In this document: positions 17,520 to 28,820 of the stretch, in pieces
How the letters are laid out: each line of letters opens with the position of its first letter
How positions within the stretch are numbered: position 1 is the first letter of the stretch
DNA from: Cytobacillus firmus
Lineage (GTDB): Bacteria; Bacillota; Bacilli; Bacillales; Cytobacillaceae
DNA: 64,000 nt
Direction of reading: 5' to 3'
Assembly (NCBI RefSeq): GCF_023715565.1
Contig: NZ_JAMBOJ010000012.1
Span: 30,505 to 94,504, forward strand
The notes under the pieces: generated by a model
What the model was told of the DNA's origin: nothing
Seen by the model: only the letters and a program-made list of their open reading frames with translations
The model's database searches: none
Translations under genes and position numbers: made by a program

Positions 17520-17732
17520 TTATTTTTGTTCTGACTTAATGCCGTATTTCTTATTGAAACGGTCAACACGTCCGCCGGCTTCAGCGAATTTCTGACGTCC
17601 AGTATAGAATGGGTGGCACTCAGAGCAAGTTTCAACGCGGATCTCTTCTTGAACAGAACCGGTTTCGAACTCGTTACCGCAAGCACATTTCACCATTGCT
17701 TTTTTATAGTTAGGATGAATTCCTGATTTCAT
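17520..17732 (-). CDS. rpmE: 50S ribosomal protein L31 (zinc-binding form)
   Basis: This 70-residue ribosomal protein carries the four zinc cysteines of the C+ form: CAC near residue 16 and CSEC near residue 36, followed by [10 protein letters not shown]. The ATG at 17732 follows AAGGAGATG; upstream in-frame codons are not part of the gene. B. subtilis holds rpmE for zinc-replete growth and a C- paralogue for zinc starvation; that paralogue is not in this window. Confidence 0.97.
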   Translation of the reverse strand: MKSGIHPNYKKAMVKCACGNEFETGSVQEEIRVETCSECHPFYTGRQKFAEAGGRVDRFNKKYGIKSEQK

Positions 17733-17908
17733 TCTTTTCATCTCCTTCCGCCCTGAATCATTCGAAACAGAGTTATATATTACGGGCAATCATGAATTGC
17801 CGTAAACTTCAAAAACACACTGTCATCATTATAACAAGTCCATGTGTTTTTTGCAATAATTGAATTCTGCATCCTGGAATTTCCAGATGGAATTTTGTTT
17901 ATTAACGC

Positions 17909-17974
17909 TGTCGTTGATTTCCGCTGCAGGCACTTGCTTTTCGCGGGAGTCAAGTACCATCCGCTCCAACTAAT
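17909..17974. mobile_element. Collapsed MITE-like element (both ends, no interior)
   Basis: The 66-nt stretch reads GTTGATTTCCGCTGCAGGCA, CTTGCTTTTCGCGGGAGTCAAG, then TACCATCCGCTCCAACTAA. These are the left and right ends of the longer elements at 28294, 34007 and 62015 fused into one hairpin. It sits between rpmE and rho; nothing else is seen in this 312-nt gap. Confidence 0.7.
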
Positions 17975-18044
17975 TAAGATTCCTGGAGAGAATAAATTTA
18001 ACATAAACAGCATTATTAAAAAACGAAAGTTTCACTAAATTTTA

Positions 18045-19307
18045 TTAACGCTTAGCCTTCATCTCTTCAGCAAGGTTGGCGAAGAATTCTTCGTTTGATT
18101 TTGTCTGTCTTAGCTTGCGAAGCAGTTTTTCGGCGAAGTCCGGTGAATCGGACATGGACTTGCGGATTGCCCACAGCTTGTCCAGGTGATCCTTCTGAAT
18201 AAGAAGTTCCTCTTTACGCGTGCCGGAGCGGCGGATGTCGATGGCCGGGAAGATTCTTCTTTCAGCCAGTGAGCGGTCAAGGTGCAGCTCCATATTGCCT
18301 GTCCCTTTGAACTCTTCATAAATGACATCATCCATCCGTGAACCCGTGTCAACGAGTGCAGTTGCCAGAATCGTTAAGCTTCCGCCCTCTTCAATGTTTC
18401 GGGCAGCACCGAAGAAACGCTTTGGCCGGTGGAATGCAGCCGGGTCAATACCGCCGGACAGGGTTCTGCCGCTTGGAGGAATAACCAGGTTATACGCTCT
18501 TGCCAGCCTTGTAATGCTGTCCATCAGAATTACAACATCACGCTTATGCTCAACGAGACGCATTGCACGTTCAAGCACAAGCTCGGCCACTTTAATGTGG
18601 TTTTCCGGCACTTCATCAAATGTGGAGCTGACTACATCTCCTGCAACTGAACGCTCGATGTCTGTTACCTCTTCCGGGCGCTCGTCAATCAATAGCACGA
18701 TCAGTTCCGCTTCCGGGTGGTTGGTTGTTACGCTATTGGCAATTTCTTTTAAAAGCATAGTCTTACCTGCTTTTGGAGGAGCGACAATCAGACCACGCTG
18801 CCCGAATCCAACCGGTGCAAGCAGGTCCATAATTCTTGTAGACAGCTGTCTTGTACCTGTCTCCAATTTCATATGGCGGTTTGGATAAAGTGGTGTCAGT
18901 CCAGGAAAGTGAACACGCTCTTTTGCTGATTCGGGATCATCGCCATTCACAGCTTCAACCTGCAGAAGGCCGAAATAACGCTCATTTTCTTTTGGAGGAC
19001 GGACTTTTCCTGAAACCTTATCTCCGTTTCTCAAATCGAAACGGCGGATCTGGGAAGCGGAAATATAAATATCCTCTGAGCTTGGTGAATAGTTGATTGG
19101 ACGAAGGAAACCAAACCCTTCAGACTGAATGATCTCCAGGACACCTTCCATGAAGAAGTAGCCCTCCTGCTCTGCTCTCGCCTTCAGGATGGCAAAGATT
19201 AACTCTTTTTTCGATAACTTGCTGTAATAAGAAACTTTATATTCACGGGCAAGTTCATAAAGCTCTTTAAGCTTCATATTTTCTAAACTTGAAATATTTA
19301 AACCCAT
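18045..19307 (-). CDS. rho: Transcription termination factor Rho
   Basis: Rho is the hexameric RNA helicase that ends transcription. The 420-residue protein shows the Rho N-terminal helical domain (about 5-48), the cold-shock-like primary RNA-binding domain (about 50-125, [20 protein letters not shown]) and the ATPase core with Walker [20 protein letters not shown] (about 175) and [16 protein letters not shown], the Q-loop/R-loop region after it. The ribosome binding site (GTGGTG) is weak. Order glpX-rho-rpmE-tdk is as in B. subtilis. Confidence 0.98.
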   Translation of the reverse strand: MGLNISSLENMKLKELYELAREYKVSYYSKLSKKELIFAILKARAEQEGYFFMEGVLEIIQSEGFGFLRPINYSPSSEDIYISASQIRRFDLRNGDKVSGKVRPPKENERYFGLLQVEAVNGDDPESAKERVHFPGLTPLYPNRHMKLETGTRQLSTRIMDLLAPVGFGQRGLIVAPPKAGKTMLLKEIANSVTTNHPEAELIVLLIDERPEEVTDIERSVAGDVVSSTFDEVPENHIKVAELVLERAMRLVEHKRDVVILMDSITRLARAYNLVIPPSGRTLSGGIDPAAFHRPKRFFGAARNIEEGGSLTILATALVDTGSRMDDVIYEEFKGTGNMELHLDRSLAERRIFPAIDIRRSGTRKEELLIQKDHLDKLWAIRKSMSDSPDFAEKLLRKLRQTKSNEEFFANLAEEMKAKR

Positions 19308-19597
19308 TTTTACACCACACTTTTGAAATTTTCAATTATTTCCTCCATATGCAGCTGTTCAAATGATTGGACTTTATATGAAAGGAAAGGGAAAGATACT
19401 TTGAGGCACTGAAAATAGCTGAAGATTCTATCATTATGTTCTTAATTAAAGATTTCGAGGAATGGAACGGTTTGCTGTCCGTTTTCGGTTAAAATTATGA
19501 GGTAACCTATTCCATGAAAAACAATCTCTATTTTAACCCTTAATGGGAAAATTAATCAATAACAAAATTTGATATGGAAAATATAGCAGGAAGGAAA

Positions 19598-19642
19598 TGA
19601 AAATGAGCGGGCTGGCCCAGTTCGGCCAGCACTCATTTTCTA
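19598..19642 (-). terminator. Hairpin after glpX, probable terminator
   Basis: The minus strand reads GAAAATGAGTGCTGGCC, a loop, GGCCAGC...CTCATTTTC. Stable stem, short T-run. The rest of the 350-nt gap 19308-19657 shows no gene. Confidence 0.6.
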
Positions 19643-19657
19643 TCTGTTTATTTATAT

Positions 19658-20620
19658 TTATTTAATAACAAGATTAGGCTTTTTATTCAGACTATGGCGC
19701 CCCTCGACAAAGCGGACTGTTCCTGATTTCGCACGCATAACAATTGAATGAGTTGAACCGTATGAACCTTTGAACTGTACGCCTTTCAAAAGCTCCCCAT
19801 CTGTTACGCCTGTTGCAGCAAAAATCGCGTCATCGCCTTTGACCAGATCTTCCATAAGAAGGACTTTATTAATATTAAGGCCCATCTTCAAGCAGCGCTC
19901 AGCCTCTGCGTCATTTTGCGGAAGAAGTTTCCCCTGAATTTCCCCGCCAAGGCACTTTAGGGCAACAGCTGCCAGCACGCCTTCCGGTGCACCGCCGGAT
20001 CCGAACAAAATATCGACACCTGTTTCATCAAAGGCAGTATTAATGGCTCCAGCCACGTCGCCATCGTTGATTAATTTAATTCTGGCACCTGCTTCTCGAA
20101 GCTGGCTGATGATGTGTTCATGGCGCTCACGGTTAAGCACTGTCGCCACAACATCCTGGATATCCTTGTTTTTGGCCTTTGCTACCGCTTTCAAATTATC
20201 CAAAACAGAAGCGTTGATATCAATTTGACCGACGGCTTCAGGGCCGACTGCAATTTTGTCCATATACATATCCGGAGCGTGCAGAAGATTTCCATGGTCA
20301 GCTACCGCAAGAACAGCTAATGCATTCCAGCCGCCGGATGCTACGATGTTAGTTCCTTCAAGCGGATCAACAGCGACATCCACGCGTGGACCGTAGCCAG
20401 TTCCAAGCTTTTCCCCGATATAAAGCATTGGCGCTTCATCCATTTCGCCTTCCCCGATAACGACTGTCCCCTTCATTGGCACCGTATCGAATACATCTCT
20501 CATTGCAGAAGTAGCGGCATCATCCGCTTCATCCTTTAATCCGCGGCCCATCCAGCGTGCTGATGCTAAAGCGGCACCTTCAGTTACACGAACTAATTCC
20601 ATTGACAAACTTCTTTCCAT
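19658..20620 (-). CDS. glpX: Fructose-1,6-bisphosphatase class II
   Basis: GlpX dephosphorylates fructose 1,6-bisphosphate in gluconeogenesis. The 320-residue protein has the metal-binding [21 protein letters not shown] and [10 protein letters not shown] segments of the family. The ATG at 20620 is 8 nt after GGGGAGG. It is followed by a hairpin, then rho. Confidence 0.97.
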   Translation of the reverse strand: MERSLSMELVRVTEGAALASARWMGRGLKDEADDAATSAMRDVFDTVPMKGTVVIGEGEMDEAPMLYIGEKLGTGYGPRVDVAVDPLEGTNIVASGGWNALAVLAVADHGNLLHAPDMYMDKIAVGPEAVGQIDINASVLDNLKAVAKAKNKDIQDVVATVLNRERHEHIISQLREAGARIKLINDGDVAGAINTAFDETGVDILFGSGGAPEGVLAAVALKCLGGEIQGKLLPQNDAEAERCLKMGLNINKVLLMEDLVKGDDAIFAATGVTDGELLKGVQFKGSYGSTHSIVMRAKSGTVRFVEGRHSLNKKPNLVIK

Positions 20621-20783
20621 CGATTTTTCCTCCCCGGATTCTAAGGCTGGCAGCATGGCAAATGCGGACCGGCTTCTTACCCCCGGTACCGCAAGCCTGC
20701 CTTAATTTATATTTGTCTGCTGATCCCCTTTAGCATTGGCCCAAGTATGATCAGTCAGCTGTTAATATTCAATGGTGTTCTAT

Positions 20784-22070
20784 TTATGCGTTCTTCATTT
20801 GTTCCATTTCTTCTTTGCTCATTTCTTCGCGCCAGATTGTAGCACCAAGTCCATTCAGCTTTTCAACCAGGTGGCTGTAGCCTCTGTCGATATGTTCTAA
20901 GCCTGTAACTTCGGTAACTCCCTCCGCCATTAAGCCGGCAATTACCAGTGCTGCGCCGGCGCGCAAATCGCTCGCCTTTACTTTAGCACCCTGAAGCTGA
21001 ACAGGCCCATTGATGATCGCAGAGCGCCCTTCCACTTTAATGTTGGCATTCATTCTGCGCAGCTCATCAATATGCTTGAAGCGGGCACTATAAATAGTAT
21101 CAGTGACCATGCTTGTCCCCTCTGCACCTGTTAACAGAGAAGTCAGAGGCTGCTGAAGATCTGTAGGGAAGCCTGGATAGACAAGGGTTTTAATGTCCAC
21201 AGCTTTCATTTTCTCAGCTGGCCCGACAAATACCTGGTCGTCGTTCGATTCAATCTGAACGCCCATTTCGCGCAGCTTGGCAATTAAGGACTCAAGGTGA
21301 TGCGGAATGACATTGTCAATCAGCACGCCTTCTCCAGCCGCTGCACCAACAATCATATACGTTCCCGCTTCAATCCGGTCCGGGATGATCGTATGCTGGC
21401 ACCCATGCAGATGGTCCACGCCATCAATGCGGATCACATCTGTGCCGGCACCCTTGATTTTCGCGCCCATATTGGTCAAAAGCGTAGCAACATCAATGAT
21501 TTCAGGCTCTTTTGCGGCATTTTCGATAATGGTTCTGCCTTTCGCCCTAACAGCGGCAAGCATTATATTGATGGTTGCTCCCACACTGACAACATCGAGA
21601 TAAATACGGGCTCCGCGCAGTTCATCGGCACGAAGGTAAATGGCTCCCTGCTCATTGGTCACGCGTGCGCCAAGAGCTTCAAACCCTTTTATATGCTGGT
21701 CGATCGGCCTTGGCCCAAGATGGCATCCTCCTGGAAGTCCAATAACCGCTTTTTTAAATCGGCCAAGCATCGCTCCCATTAAATAATAGGAAGCACGCAG
21801 TTTTTTTACTTTTCCGTTCGGCAAAGGCATGGAAATCATGGAAGAGGGATCAACTGTCATATCATTTTCAGAGAATTCAACAGTGCCCCCTATTTCTTCA
21901 AGCAAATCTTTTAGAATTTGTACATCCGAAATATCCGGCAAACCTTCAATTGTTACAGGCGATTCCGCTAAAATGGTGGCTGGAATTAGTGCGACGGCAC
22001 TATTCTTCGCCCCGCTGATCCGGACAGTCCCTTTTAAAGGGTATCCACCTGCAATCATTAGCTTTTCCAT
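20784..22070 (-). CDS. murA2: UDP-N-acetylglucosamine 1-carboxyvinyltransferase
   Basis: MurA transfers enolpyruvate from PEP to UDP-GlcNAc, the first committed step of peptidoglycan synthesis. The 428-residue protein has [18 protein letters not shown] at the start and the loop [13 protein letters not shown], whose Cys116 is the fosfomycin target. Synteny beside fsa and glpX identifies it as the MurAB/MurZ paralogue; a second copy (murAA) would be expected next to the atp genes elsewhere. The ATG follows GAAGGGAG. Confidence 0.97.
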   Translation of the reverse strand: MEKLMIAGGYPLKGTVRISGAKNSAVALIPATILAESPVTIEGLPDISDVQILKDLLEEIGGTVEFSENDMTVDPSSMISMPLPNGKVKKLRASYYLMGAMLGRFKKAVIGLPGGCHLGPRPIDQHIKGFEALGARVTNEQGAIYLRADELRGARIYLDVVSVGATINIMLAAVRAKGRTIIENAAKEPEIIDVATLLTNMGAKIKGAGTDVIRIDGVDHLHGCQHTIIPDRIEAGTYMIVGAAAGEGVLIDNVIPHHLESLIAKLREMGVQIESNDDQVFVGPAEKMKAVDIKTLVYPGFPTDLQQPLTSLLTGAEGTSMVTDTIYSARFKHIDELRRMNANIKVEGRSAIINGPVQLQGAKVKASDLRAGAALVIAGLMAEGVTEVTGLEHIDRGYSHLVEKLNGLGATIWREEMSKEEMEQMKNA

Positions 22071-22533
22071 TTGTAACTCCCTTCTAAGCCGTTGTTAAAC
22101 ACATATGCTGGAATTCGACATCAATCTTCAAAAAATTGATAGCCCTTACAGCAAAAGCTACACACTACTTTTCTAACCAACTTCAGCAGAAAATAGCCAT
22201 AGCTTCTATAAGAAACCCAGTAGGCTTGTCTTTTTTTAATATCGGAAAAATAGTCTTCGGGAAAATATGCACTTTCATATTATCATGTATCTGCATTTTT
22301 CAACATTGCAAGTTGAAAAAGGAACAATTTTCCATGTATTTTTTGCAGATTCCGACATTATCTTTATCTTATAGTTTACACGAAAAATCAAATCTCATGT
22401 ATTGTATTCAAAAAAAGTTCAAATTAAGAAAGAAGCACTAAAAACCGGGGTACAAGTAATGGGGCTGGCTTTGATCCGATTCAGCACCGAAACAAAGCCA
22501 GTTTCCTAGAGTTTTTTTACCGAAGTAAGCTAT
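22071..22533. other. 463-nt gap between fsa and murA2, no gene seen
   Basis: AT-rich sequence with a hairpin near 22462-22506 (GGGGCTGGCTTTG / CAAAGCCAG) just after the fsa stop on the minus strand, which may act as terminator or leader structure. The 22136-22441 plus-strand open frame has no ribosome binding site and no family likeness. Confidence 0.5.
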
Positions 22534-23178
22534 CTATCCTCTTGAGTTCCAGTCTGCGAGGAACGCTTCGATTCCCTTATCTGTAAGAGGGTGGTTGAAT
22601 AATTGCTGGATGACTTTATAAGGAACTGTCGCGATATGAGCTCCTCTTAAGGCTGCATCCGTCACATGCTGCGGATGTCTGATGGAAGCCGCGATGATTT
22701 CTGCATCAATGTCATGGATCGCGAAGATTTCTGCGATTGTGGAGATTAGATCAAGACCGTTATGGCCAATATCGTCCAAACGTCCAAGAAATGGAGAAAC
22801 GTATGAAGCACCTGCTCTTGCAGCAAGAAGCGCCTGGTTTGCACTGAAGATCAGCGTTACATTGGTTTTAATGCCTTCTTTTGAAAAGACGCTTACTGCT
22901 TTCAGGCCATCCGGCGTCATTGGCACCTTGATTGTGATGTTCGGTGCAATCGCTGCAAGCTCTCTTCCTTCTTTAATCATGCCTTCCGCATCAAGTGCAA
23001 TGACCTCGGCACTTACTGAGCCCGGCACCAATTCCGTGATTTCACGAAGACGGTCAGGGAAGGATACATTCTTTTCTTTTGCCACCAATGAGGGGTTGGT
23101 AGTTACTCCGGCAACTACCCCAAGGGCGTATGCTTCTTTAATTTCGTCCATGTTTGCTGTATCGATGAAAAACTTCAT
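22534..23178 (-). CDS. fsa: Fructose-6-phosphate aldolase/transaldolase (FSA family)
   Basis: This 214-residue TIM-barrel protein of the short transaldolase family (YwjH in B. subtilis) has the opening [16 protein letters not shown], the Schiff-base lysine region [16 protein letters not shown] and [20 protein letters not shown]. Short members act as transaldolase or fructose-6-phosphate aldolase, and sequence alone does not settle which. The ATG at 23178 is 7 nt after AAGGTGGG. It follows fbaA, whose terminator lies between them. Confidence 0.93.
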   Translation of the reverse strand: MKFFIDTANMDEIKEAYALGVVAGVTTNPSLVAKEKNVSFPDRLREITELVPGSVSAEVIALDAEGMIKEGRELAAIAPNITIKVPMTPDGLKAVSVFSKEGIKTNVTLIFSANQALLAARAGASYVSPFLGRLDDIGHNGLDLISTIAEIFAIHDIDAEIIAASIRHPQHVTDAALRGAHIATVPYKVIQQLFNHPLTDKGIEAFLADWNSRG

Positions 23179-23275
23179 AAAAAATCCCACCTTATTAAAT
23201 ATTCTAATATCTATGTATTATCAAATAAAGCTGTGATTCTGTAAAGCCTTACATTTGGGCCAGGTCAATAAATAA

Positions 23276-23312
23276 GACAAACCGCCCCTATTTCTAGAAG
23301 CGGTTTTCTCTT
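23276..23312 (-). terminator. fbaA terminator
   Basis: The minus strand reads AACCGCTTCTAGAAATAGGGGCGGTT with T-rich sequence after it. Confidence 0.7.
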
Positions 23313-23324
23313 GCAGTTATTTGA

Positions 23325-24182
23325 TTATGCTTTGTTTGAAGAACCAAATTCGCGCATTTTGCCGATTACTGTTTCTTTAATCGCTTCACGTGCAGGTCCT
23401 AAGTATTTGCGCGGATCGTATACTTCTGTATCTGCTGCCAATACTTCGCGAACGCGTTTTGCTGAAGCAATTTGGTTTTCAGTGTTTACATTGATTTTAG
23501 CAGTTCCTAAAGAAACGGATTTTTGGATATCCTTTGTCGGGATTCCAGTACCGCCATGAAGAACCAGAGGAACACCTGTAAGGCTTCCGATCTCTTCCAT
23601 TTCAGCAAAGCCAAGGTTTGGCTCACCTTTGTATGGTCCATGAACAGAACCAAGGGCCGGAGCAAGGCAGTCGATGCCTGTACGCTTAACCAGCTCTTCA
23701 CATTCTTTTGCATCAGCATAAATCACGCCATCAGCAATAACATCGTCTTCCTGTCCTCCGACAGTTCCTAACTCTGCTTCAACTGAAACGCCTTTTGAAT
23801 GTGCATATTCAACTACTTTTGAAGTAGTCTCCACATTTTGTTCAAATGGATCATGGGAAGCATCGATCATTACGGATGTGAATCCGGCATCGATTGCCTC
23901 TTTACATTTATCAAAACTTGAACCGTGGTCTAAGTGGATAGCCACTGGAACGGTAATTTTATAATCTTCAAGCAGCCCTTCAACCATTTTTACAACCGTT
24001 TTAAAACCGCCCATGTAGCGTGCAGCACCTTCGGAAACACCAAGGATAACCGGTGATTTTTCTTCTTCTGCCGCCTGCAGGATCGCTTGAGTGAACTCAA
24101 GGTTGTTTAAGTTAAATTGACCTACTGCATAGCCTTCTGATTTTGCTTTATTAAGCATTTCAGTCATAGAAACTAAAGGCAT
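23325..24182 (-). CDS. fbaA: Fructose-bisphosphate aldolase class II
   Basis: This zinc enzyme of glycolysis and gluconeogenesis splits fructose 1,6-bisphosphate. The 285-residue protein has [16 protein letters not shown], the metal-binding [20 protein letters not shown] and VLHGGTGIP. The ATG follows GGAGGAAG. A cre-like sequence (24378-24394) lies about 200 nt upstream. Confidence 0.97.
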   Translation of the reverse strand: MPLVSMTEMLNKAKSEGYAVGQFNLNNLEFTQAILQAAEEEKSPVILGVSEGAARYMGGFKTVVKMVEGLLEDYKITVPVAIHLDHGSSFDKCKEAIDAGFTSVMIDASHDPFEQNVETTSKVVEYAHSKGVSVEAELGTVGGQEDDVIADGVIYADAKECEELVKRTGIDCLAPALGSVHGPYKGEPNLGFAEMEEIGSLTGVPLVLHGGTGIPTKDIQKSVSLGTAKINVNTENQIASAKRVREVLAADTEVYDPRKYLGPAREAIKETVIGKMREFGSSNKA

Positions 24183-24377
24183 TTTTTCTTCCTCCTTATT
24201 GATAATCGTTTAAGTTCAGGCAGACTAAATACTGTTAAAGTTTTCCCCTTAACACTATCGAATATGTACCCTCACAATAGTCCGCTAAACTGAGACGACC
24301 CTTTGGAATTCATCTGTTATCATACCAAAAAGGACTTAGAAAAGCCATTATTCCAGCGCGTTTTTATGAAATGTCAT

Positions 24378-24394
24378 AAAGCAAACGCTATCAT
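24378..24394 (-). promoter_or_regulatory. Weak cre-like site upstream of fbaA
   Basis: The minus strand reads ATGATAGCGTTTGCTT, two mismatches to the degenerate CcpA consensus. No promoter position could be fixed, so this is tentative. Confidence 0.3.
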
Positions 24395-24441
24395 TTTTCC
24401 CGTGTTGGAATTTCAGGTTAAAAACGGATATTTTTGGTTTA

Positions 24442-24813
24442 TTATGAGTTAGGGACTAGCAAATATTTTTTTACTGCCGCCCTGATGTCATCGATATCGA
24501 ATGGCTTCGCAAAGTGAGTAAGAGCACCCAGATCCTTTGCTTCCTGAATCATATCGAGTTCACCGTAAGCGGTCATGATAATAACGCGGATATCTTTATC
24601 CACTACTCTCATTCTTTTTAAAATTTCAATCCCGTCCATTCCCGGTATTTTCATATCAAGAAGAACAAGATCAGGCGAATGCTTGGAAACAATGTCGAGA
24701 GCCTGGACTCCATTGGCAGCCTGGTACGTGTCGTACCCTTCCTTCTGCAGTACCTCATTAAGTAAAATACGGATTCCGAACTGATCATCTACGATTAAAA
24801 TTTTCCCTTTCAT
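24442..24813 (-). CDS. spo0F: Sporulation phosphorelay response regulator Spo0F
   Basis: Spo0F takes phosphate from KinA-type kinases and passes it to Spo0B in the sporulation phosphorelay. The 123-residue protein is a receiver domain only, with acidic pair Asp9/Asp10 ([12 protein letters not shown]), phospho-acceptor Asp53 in [13 protein letters not shown], Thr in IIMTAYGE and Lys in HFAKPFD. The ATG at 24813 is 4 nt after AGAGGTGG. A sigma-H-like promoter lies at 24909-24938. Confidence 0.97.
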   Translation of the reverse strand: MKGKILIVDDQFGIRILLNEVLQKEGYDTYQAANGVQALDIVSKHSPDLVLLDMKIPGMDGIEILKRMRVVDKDIRVIIMTAYGELDMIQEAKDLGALTHFAKPFDIDDIRAAVKKYLLVPNS

Positions 24814-24908
24814 CAAGCCACCTCTTTCTGTCGTATTAAAAGCACTTAGGTTTAAAACCATACTGAATTATGACTGCAGGTCACTTAACTATACATTCTC
24901 CTACAGCT

Positions 24909-24938
24909 AATTTCTCTGTGAAAGATGATTATTCCTTC
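24909..24938 (-). promoter_or_regulatory. Sigma-H-like promoter of spo0F
   Basis: The minus strand reads GAAGGAATA (24930-24938), a 12-nt spacer and AGAGAAATT (24909-24917), against RNAGGAWWW-N11-12-RNNGAATWW: one mismatch. It lies about 95 nt upstream of the start. B. subtilis spo0F also has a sigma-H promoter. Confidence 0.65.
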
Positions 24939-25027
24939 TTAATTTAGCAATTACCTTTGATTATTTTACCTTTCCTTCCCTATTCTCTATAATAGAACCG
25001 CAGGAAAAGATGAAGGAGTGAACGGAT

Positions 25028-25549
25028 TTGCTGAAGATGTTTTCTACCCAGCTGACAGGCTTATTTAAAAGACTTCAGGAAAAAGAGGAATTTTCCATAG
25101 AGGACAGCGCCCGCCTATTGGCCCAGGCTGCTGCCGGTGATGGAAAAATATATATTTACGGAACTAAAGAAATGACTTCAATCGGCTATGAAGCCGTTCA
25201 AAGCCAGGAGCCGCTTAGAGATGCAGCGGTTTTGGAAAAGGAGTCGGAAGTATCAGAAACTGACCGGGTCATCATCTTTTCAAGATATTCGGATGACGAA
25301 GACGCAGCCGCTATGGCAAAATCTTTATCTGAAAAAGGAATTCCGTTTGTGGCAGTAAGCACTTTAAGAACTGAAAGTGGCGGCAGTCTGGCCGATTTGG
25401 CTGATGTTCATATAGATTTAAAGCTTGCGAAAGGCCTTCTGCCTGATGAAGAGGGCAATCGCTTCGGTTATCCGGCCACGATGGCCGCTTTGTTTGTGTA
25501 TTATGGAATTAAGTTTACGATTGATGAGATAATGGCGGAGTTTGAGTAG
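25028..25549 (+). CDS. ywjG: DUF2529 family protein (YwjG-like, SIS-like fold)
   Basis: This 173-residue cytosolic protein has the opening MLKMFSTQLTGLF and a central RVIIFSRYSDDEDA...GIPFVAVST stretch that resembles a SIS sugar-isomerase fold. Its function is unknown. The start is TTG at 25028, 8 nt after AAGGAG, matching the B. subtilis protein's N-terminus; an ATG at 25037 would be shorter. It lies divergent from spo0F and convergent with pyrG, the usual arrangement. Confidence 0.88.
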   Translation: MLKMFSTQLTGLFKRLQEKEEFSIEDSARLLAQAAAGDGKIYIYGTKEMTSIGYEAVQSQEPLRDAAVLEKESEVSETDRVIIFSRYSDDEDAAAMAKSLSEKGIPFVAVSTLRTESGGSLADLADVHIDLKLAKGLLPDEEGNRFGYPATMAALFVYYGIKFTIDEIMAEFE

Positions 25550-25587
25550 CTTTTGCAAGTTTTAACTGTACAAATACTTCGTGCTCC

Positions 25588-25626
25588 ACAAACAAAAAAT
25601 CCCTCCGCATCCGGAGGGATTTTTCG
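25588..25626. terminator. Bidirectional terminator between ywjG and pyrG
   Basis: AAAAATCCCTCCG / CGGAGGGATTTTT stem with four-base loop and A/T tracts on both sides. Confidence 0.92.
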
Positions 25627-25630
25627 CATA

Positions 25631-27434
<1,804 letters not shown>

Positions 27435-27471
27435 ATTAGCGTCTAAACGAATCGTCCTTTTTTAAGGAGCC

Positions 27472-27508
27472 CAAAAAGTATTCTACAAGCCCTGAAACGA
27501 AAAGTCAA
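27472..27508 (-). promoter_or_regulatory. pyrG promoter with GGGCTC start site
   Basis: The minus strand has TTGACT (27503-27508), a 17-nt spacer, TAGAAT (27480-27485), and the initially transcribed GGGCTCC beginning at 27472. This is the sequence on which B. subtilis RNA polymerase adds extra G residues when CTP is low. The promoter begins only two bases past the rpoE stop. Confidence 0.88.
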
Positions 27509-27510
27509 GG

Positions 27511-28089
27511 TTATAAATCTTCTTCTTCGTCTTCTTCGCTTTCATCTTCCTCCAGCTCTTCATCTTCATCGACAAGGTCGAATTCTTCTTCTTTTTCCAC
27601 AATATCATCATCTTCGAAATCGTCATCATCTTCAAGATCATCGTCATCGTCGAGAAGATCGTCATCATCGTCTTCAGTCAGATCATCATCTTCGAATCCG
27701 TCGATATCATCGTAGTCGATATCCTCTTCATCCAGTTCATCATAATCTTCAAGGTCGAGATCGTCGTCAGCCTTTTTCTTCGCCTTTTTCTTTTTCTTAG
27801 GCTTGATTACGGTTACGACTTCTTCTTCATATTGGTCAACCGGATACCATGAACGAAGACCCCAGCGGTTATCGCCCAATCCAATGAAATGGCCATCTAT
27901 ATTTAAATCTGTATAGAACTGCGCAATTTTCCCCTTGACTTGTTCCTCTGAAAGGTTTTTAAGTTTAGCTACTTGATTCATGATGTCATTAAAGGCCATT
28001 GGTTCTTTTTTGCTTGTCAGAAGTTCATAAGCCACTTCGATTAATGACATTTCCTGCAATTCTTCTTTTGAGAACTGTTCCAAACCCAA
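27511..28089 (-). CDS. rpoE: RNA polymerase delta subunit
   Basis: Delta speeds RNA polymerase recycling and promoter selectivity in Firmicutes. The 192-residue protein has a folded N-terminal HARE-HTH domain (residues 1-90, IAQFYTDLNIDGHFIGLGDN and WGLRSWYP) and a very acidic disordered tail made almost wholly of Asp/Glu from about residue 115, after a Lys-rich patch (KPKKKKKAKKK). I chose TTG at 28089 because AAGGAAG lies 8 nt before it and it gives MGLEQFS, like B. subtilis MGIKQYS. Confidence 0.96.
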   Translation of the reverse strand: MGLEQFSKEELQEMSLIEVAYELLTSKKEPMAFNDIMNQVAKLKNLSEEQVKGKIAQFYTDLNIDGHFIGLGDNRWGLRSWYPVDQYEEEVVTVIKPKKKKKAKKKADDDLDLEDYDELDEEDIDYDDIDGFEDDDLTEDDDDDLLDDDDDLEDDDDFEDDDIVEKEEEFDLVDEDEELEEDESEEDEEEDL

Positions 28090-28293
28090 TATCAGCACTT
28101 CCTTTCCCTATGTAAACGCTCATAAGCGCGCTAATTAAAACTATATAAGTTGAATTTCCGCAGGGCCCTGCACATGCATGTGGACAGCCTGCAAGAAGGC
28201 ATATTCTTCATTATAAACAAATTTTTACGGTTTATGCCAGTTATATCTGCTGTTCTGAGTATTTTTATGCGATTTAATAGAGCTTTGAATGAT

Positions 28294-28441
28294 GTCCGTT
28301 AATTTCCGCTACGGGTACTTGCTTTCCGCTGGGAGAAACGGGAGCCTCGTGCAGGACATTAAATAGGCTTCATCGAATAATCAATGCACCAAGGAAATGC
28401 GGCAGCATTTTCGAGGATCAAGTGCCCTCCGCTCAAACTCA
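28294..28441. mobile_element. MITE-like intergenic element, copy upstream of rpoE
   Basis: About 148 nt begins GTCCGTTAATTTCCGCTACG and ends TCAAGTGCCCTCCGCTCAAAC, with imperfect inverted ends and the internal TTTTCGAGGATCAAGTGCCC block shared with copies at 34007 and 62015. No open frame. The rest of the gap 28090-28503 shows nothing else recognisable. Confidence 0.7.
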
Positions 28442-28503
28442 GCAGAATACATTTTATTGTTTTTGCAAGACAATAACTTTTTTTATTATCCGCTAAAAAG
28501 ATG

Positions 28504-28680
28504 CTAATCTGCCCTCTGTTTTCTCCTGCCCCTCAGCGGCCGGTCCCATTTTTTATAGGCGAGCCAGGTGAAGAAGATGGAGAGCAGGAAGAATGCTATG
28601 GCTCCCAGCTGTTTTCCGTATAAAAAATATACACCTGCACCAGCGGCAAGCATGGCTGCGTAGAGCAAGAATTTTTTCAT
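28504..28680 (-). CDS. Small basic membrane protein of unknown function (58 residues)
   Basis: This short gene has a single long hydrophobic region, or two short helices (about residues 4-20 and 26-42: FLLYAAMLAAGAGVYFLYG and AIAFFLLSIFFTWLAY), and an Arg/Lys-rich C-terminus (DRPLRGRRKQRAD). The ATG follows TGAGGATG, and codon use looks like the neighbours. It lies between icmF and rpoE. I do not recognise a family. Confidence 0.65.
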   Translation of the reverse strand: MKKFLLYAAMLAAGAGVYFLYGKQLGAIAFFLLSIFFTWLAYKKWDRPLRGRRKQRAD

Positions 28681-28785
28681 ATTTTCACATCCTCAGGTTT
28701 CCCGAAGTGGACTGCTATGTATTGATTCCATTATATAGGATATGGATGTATTTTATATTACTTCTATGTTAAATAATAGTGCAGA

Positions 28786-28820
28786 AAACAAGGGCCTGCT
28801 GCTGCAGGCCCTGTTTTTAC
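28786..28820 (-). terminator. icmF terminator
   Basis: The minus strand reads CAGGGCCTGCAGCAGCAGGCCCTTG, then TTTTC. Confidence 0.85.

Noticed and set aside
22136..22441. 101-residue frame upstream of murA2
   Set aside because: No ribosome binding site and low-complexity composition; treated as an intergenic region.
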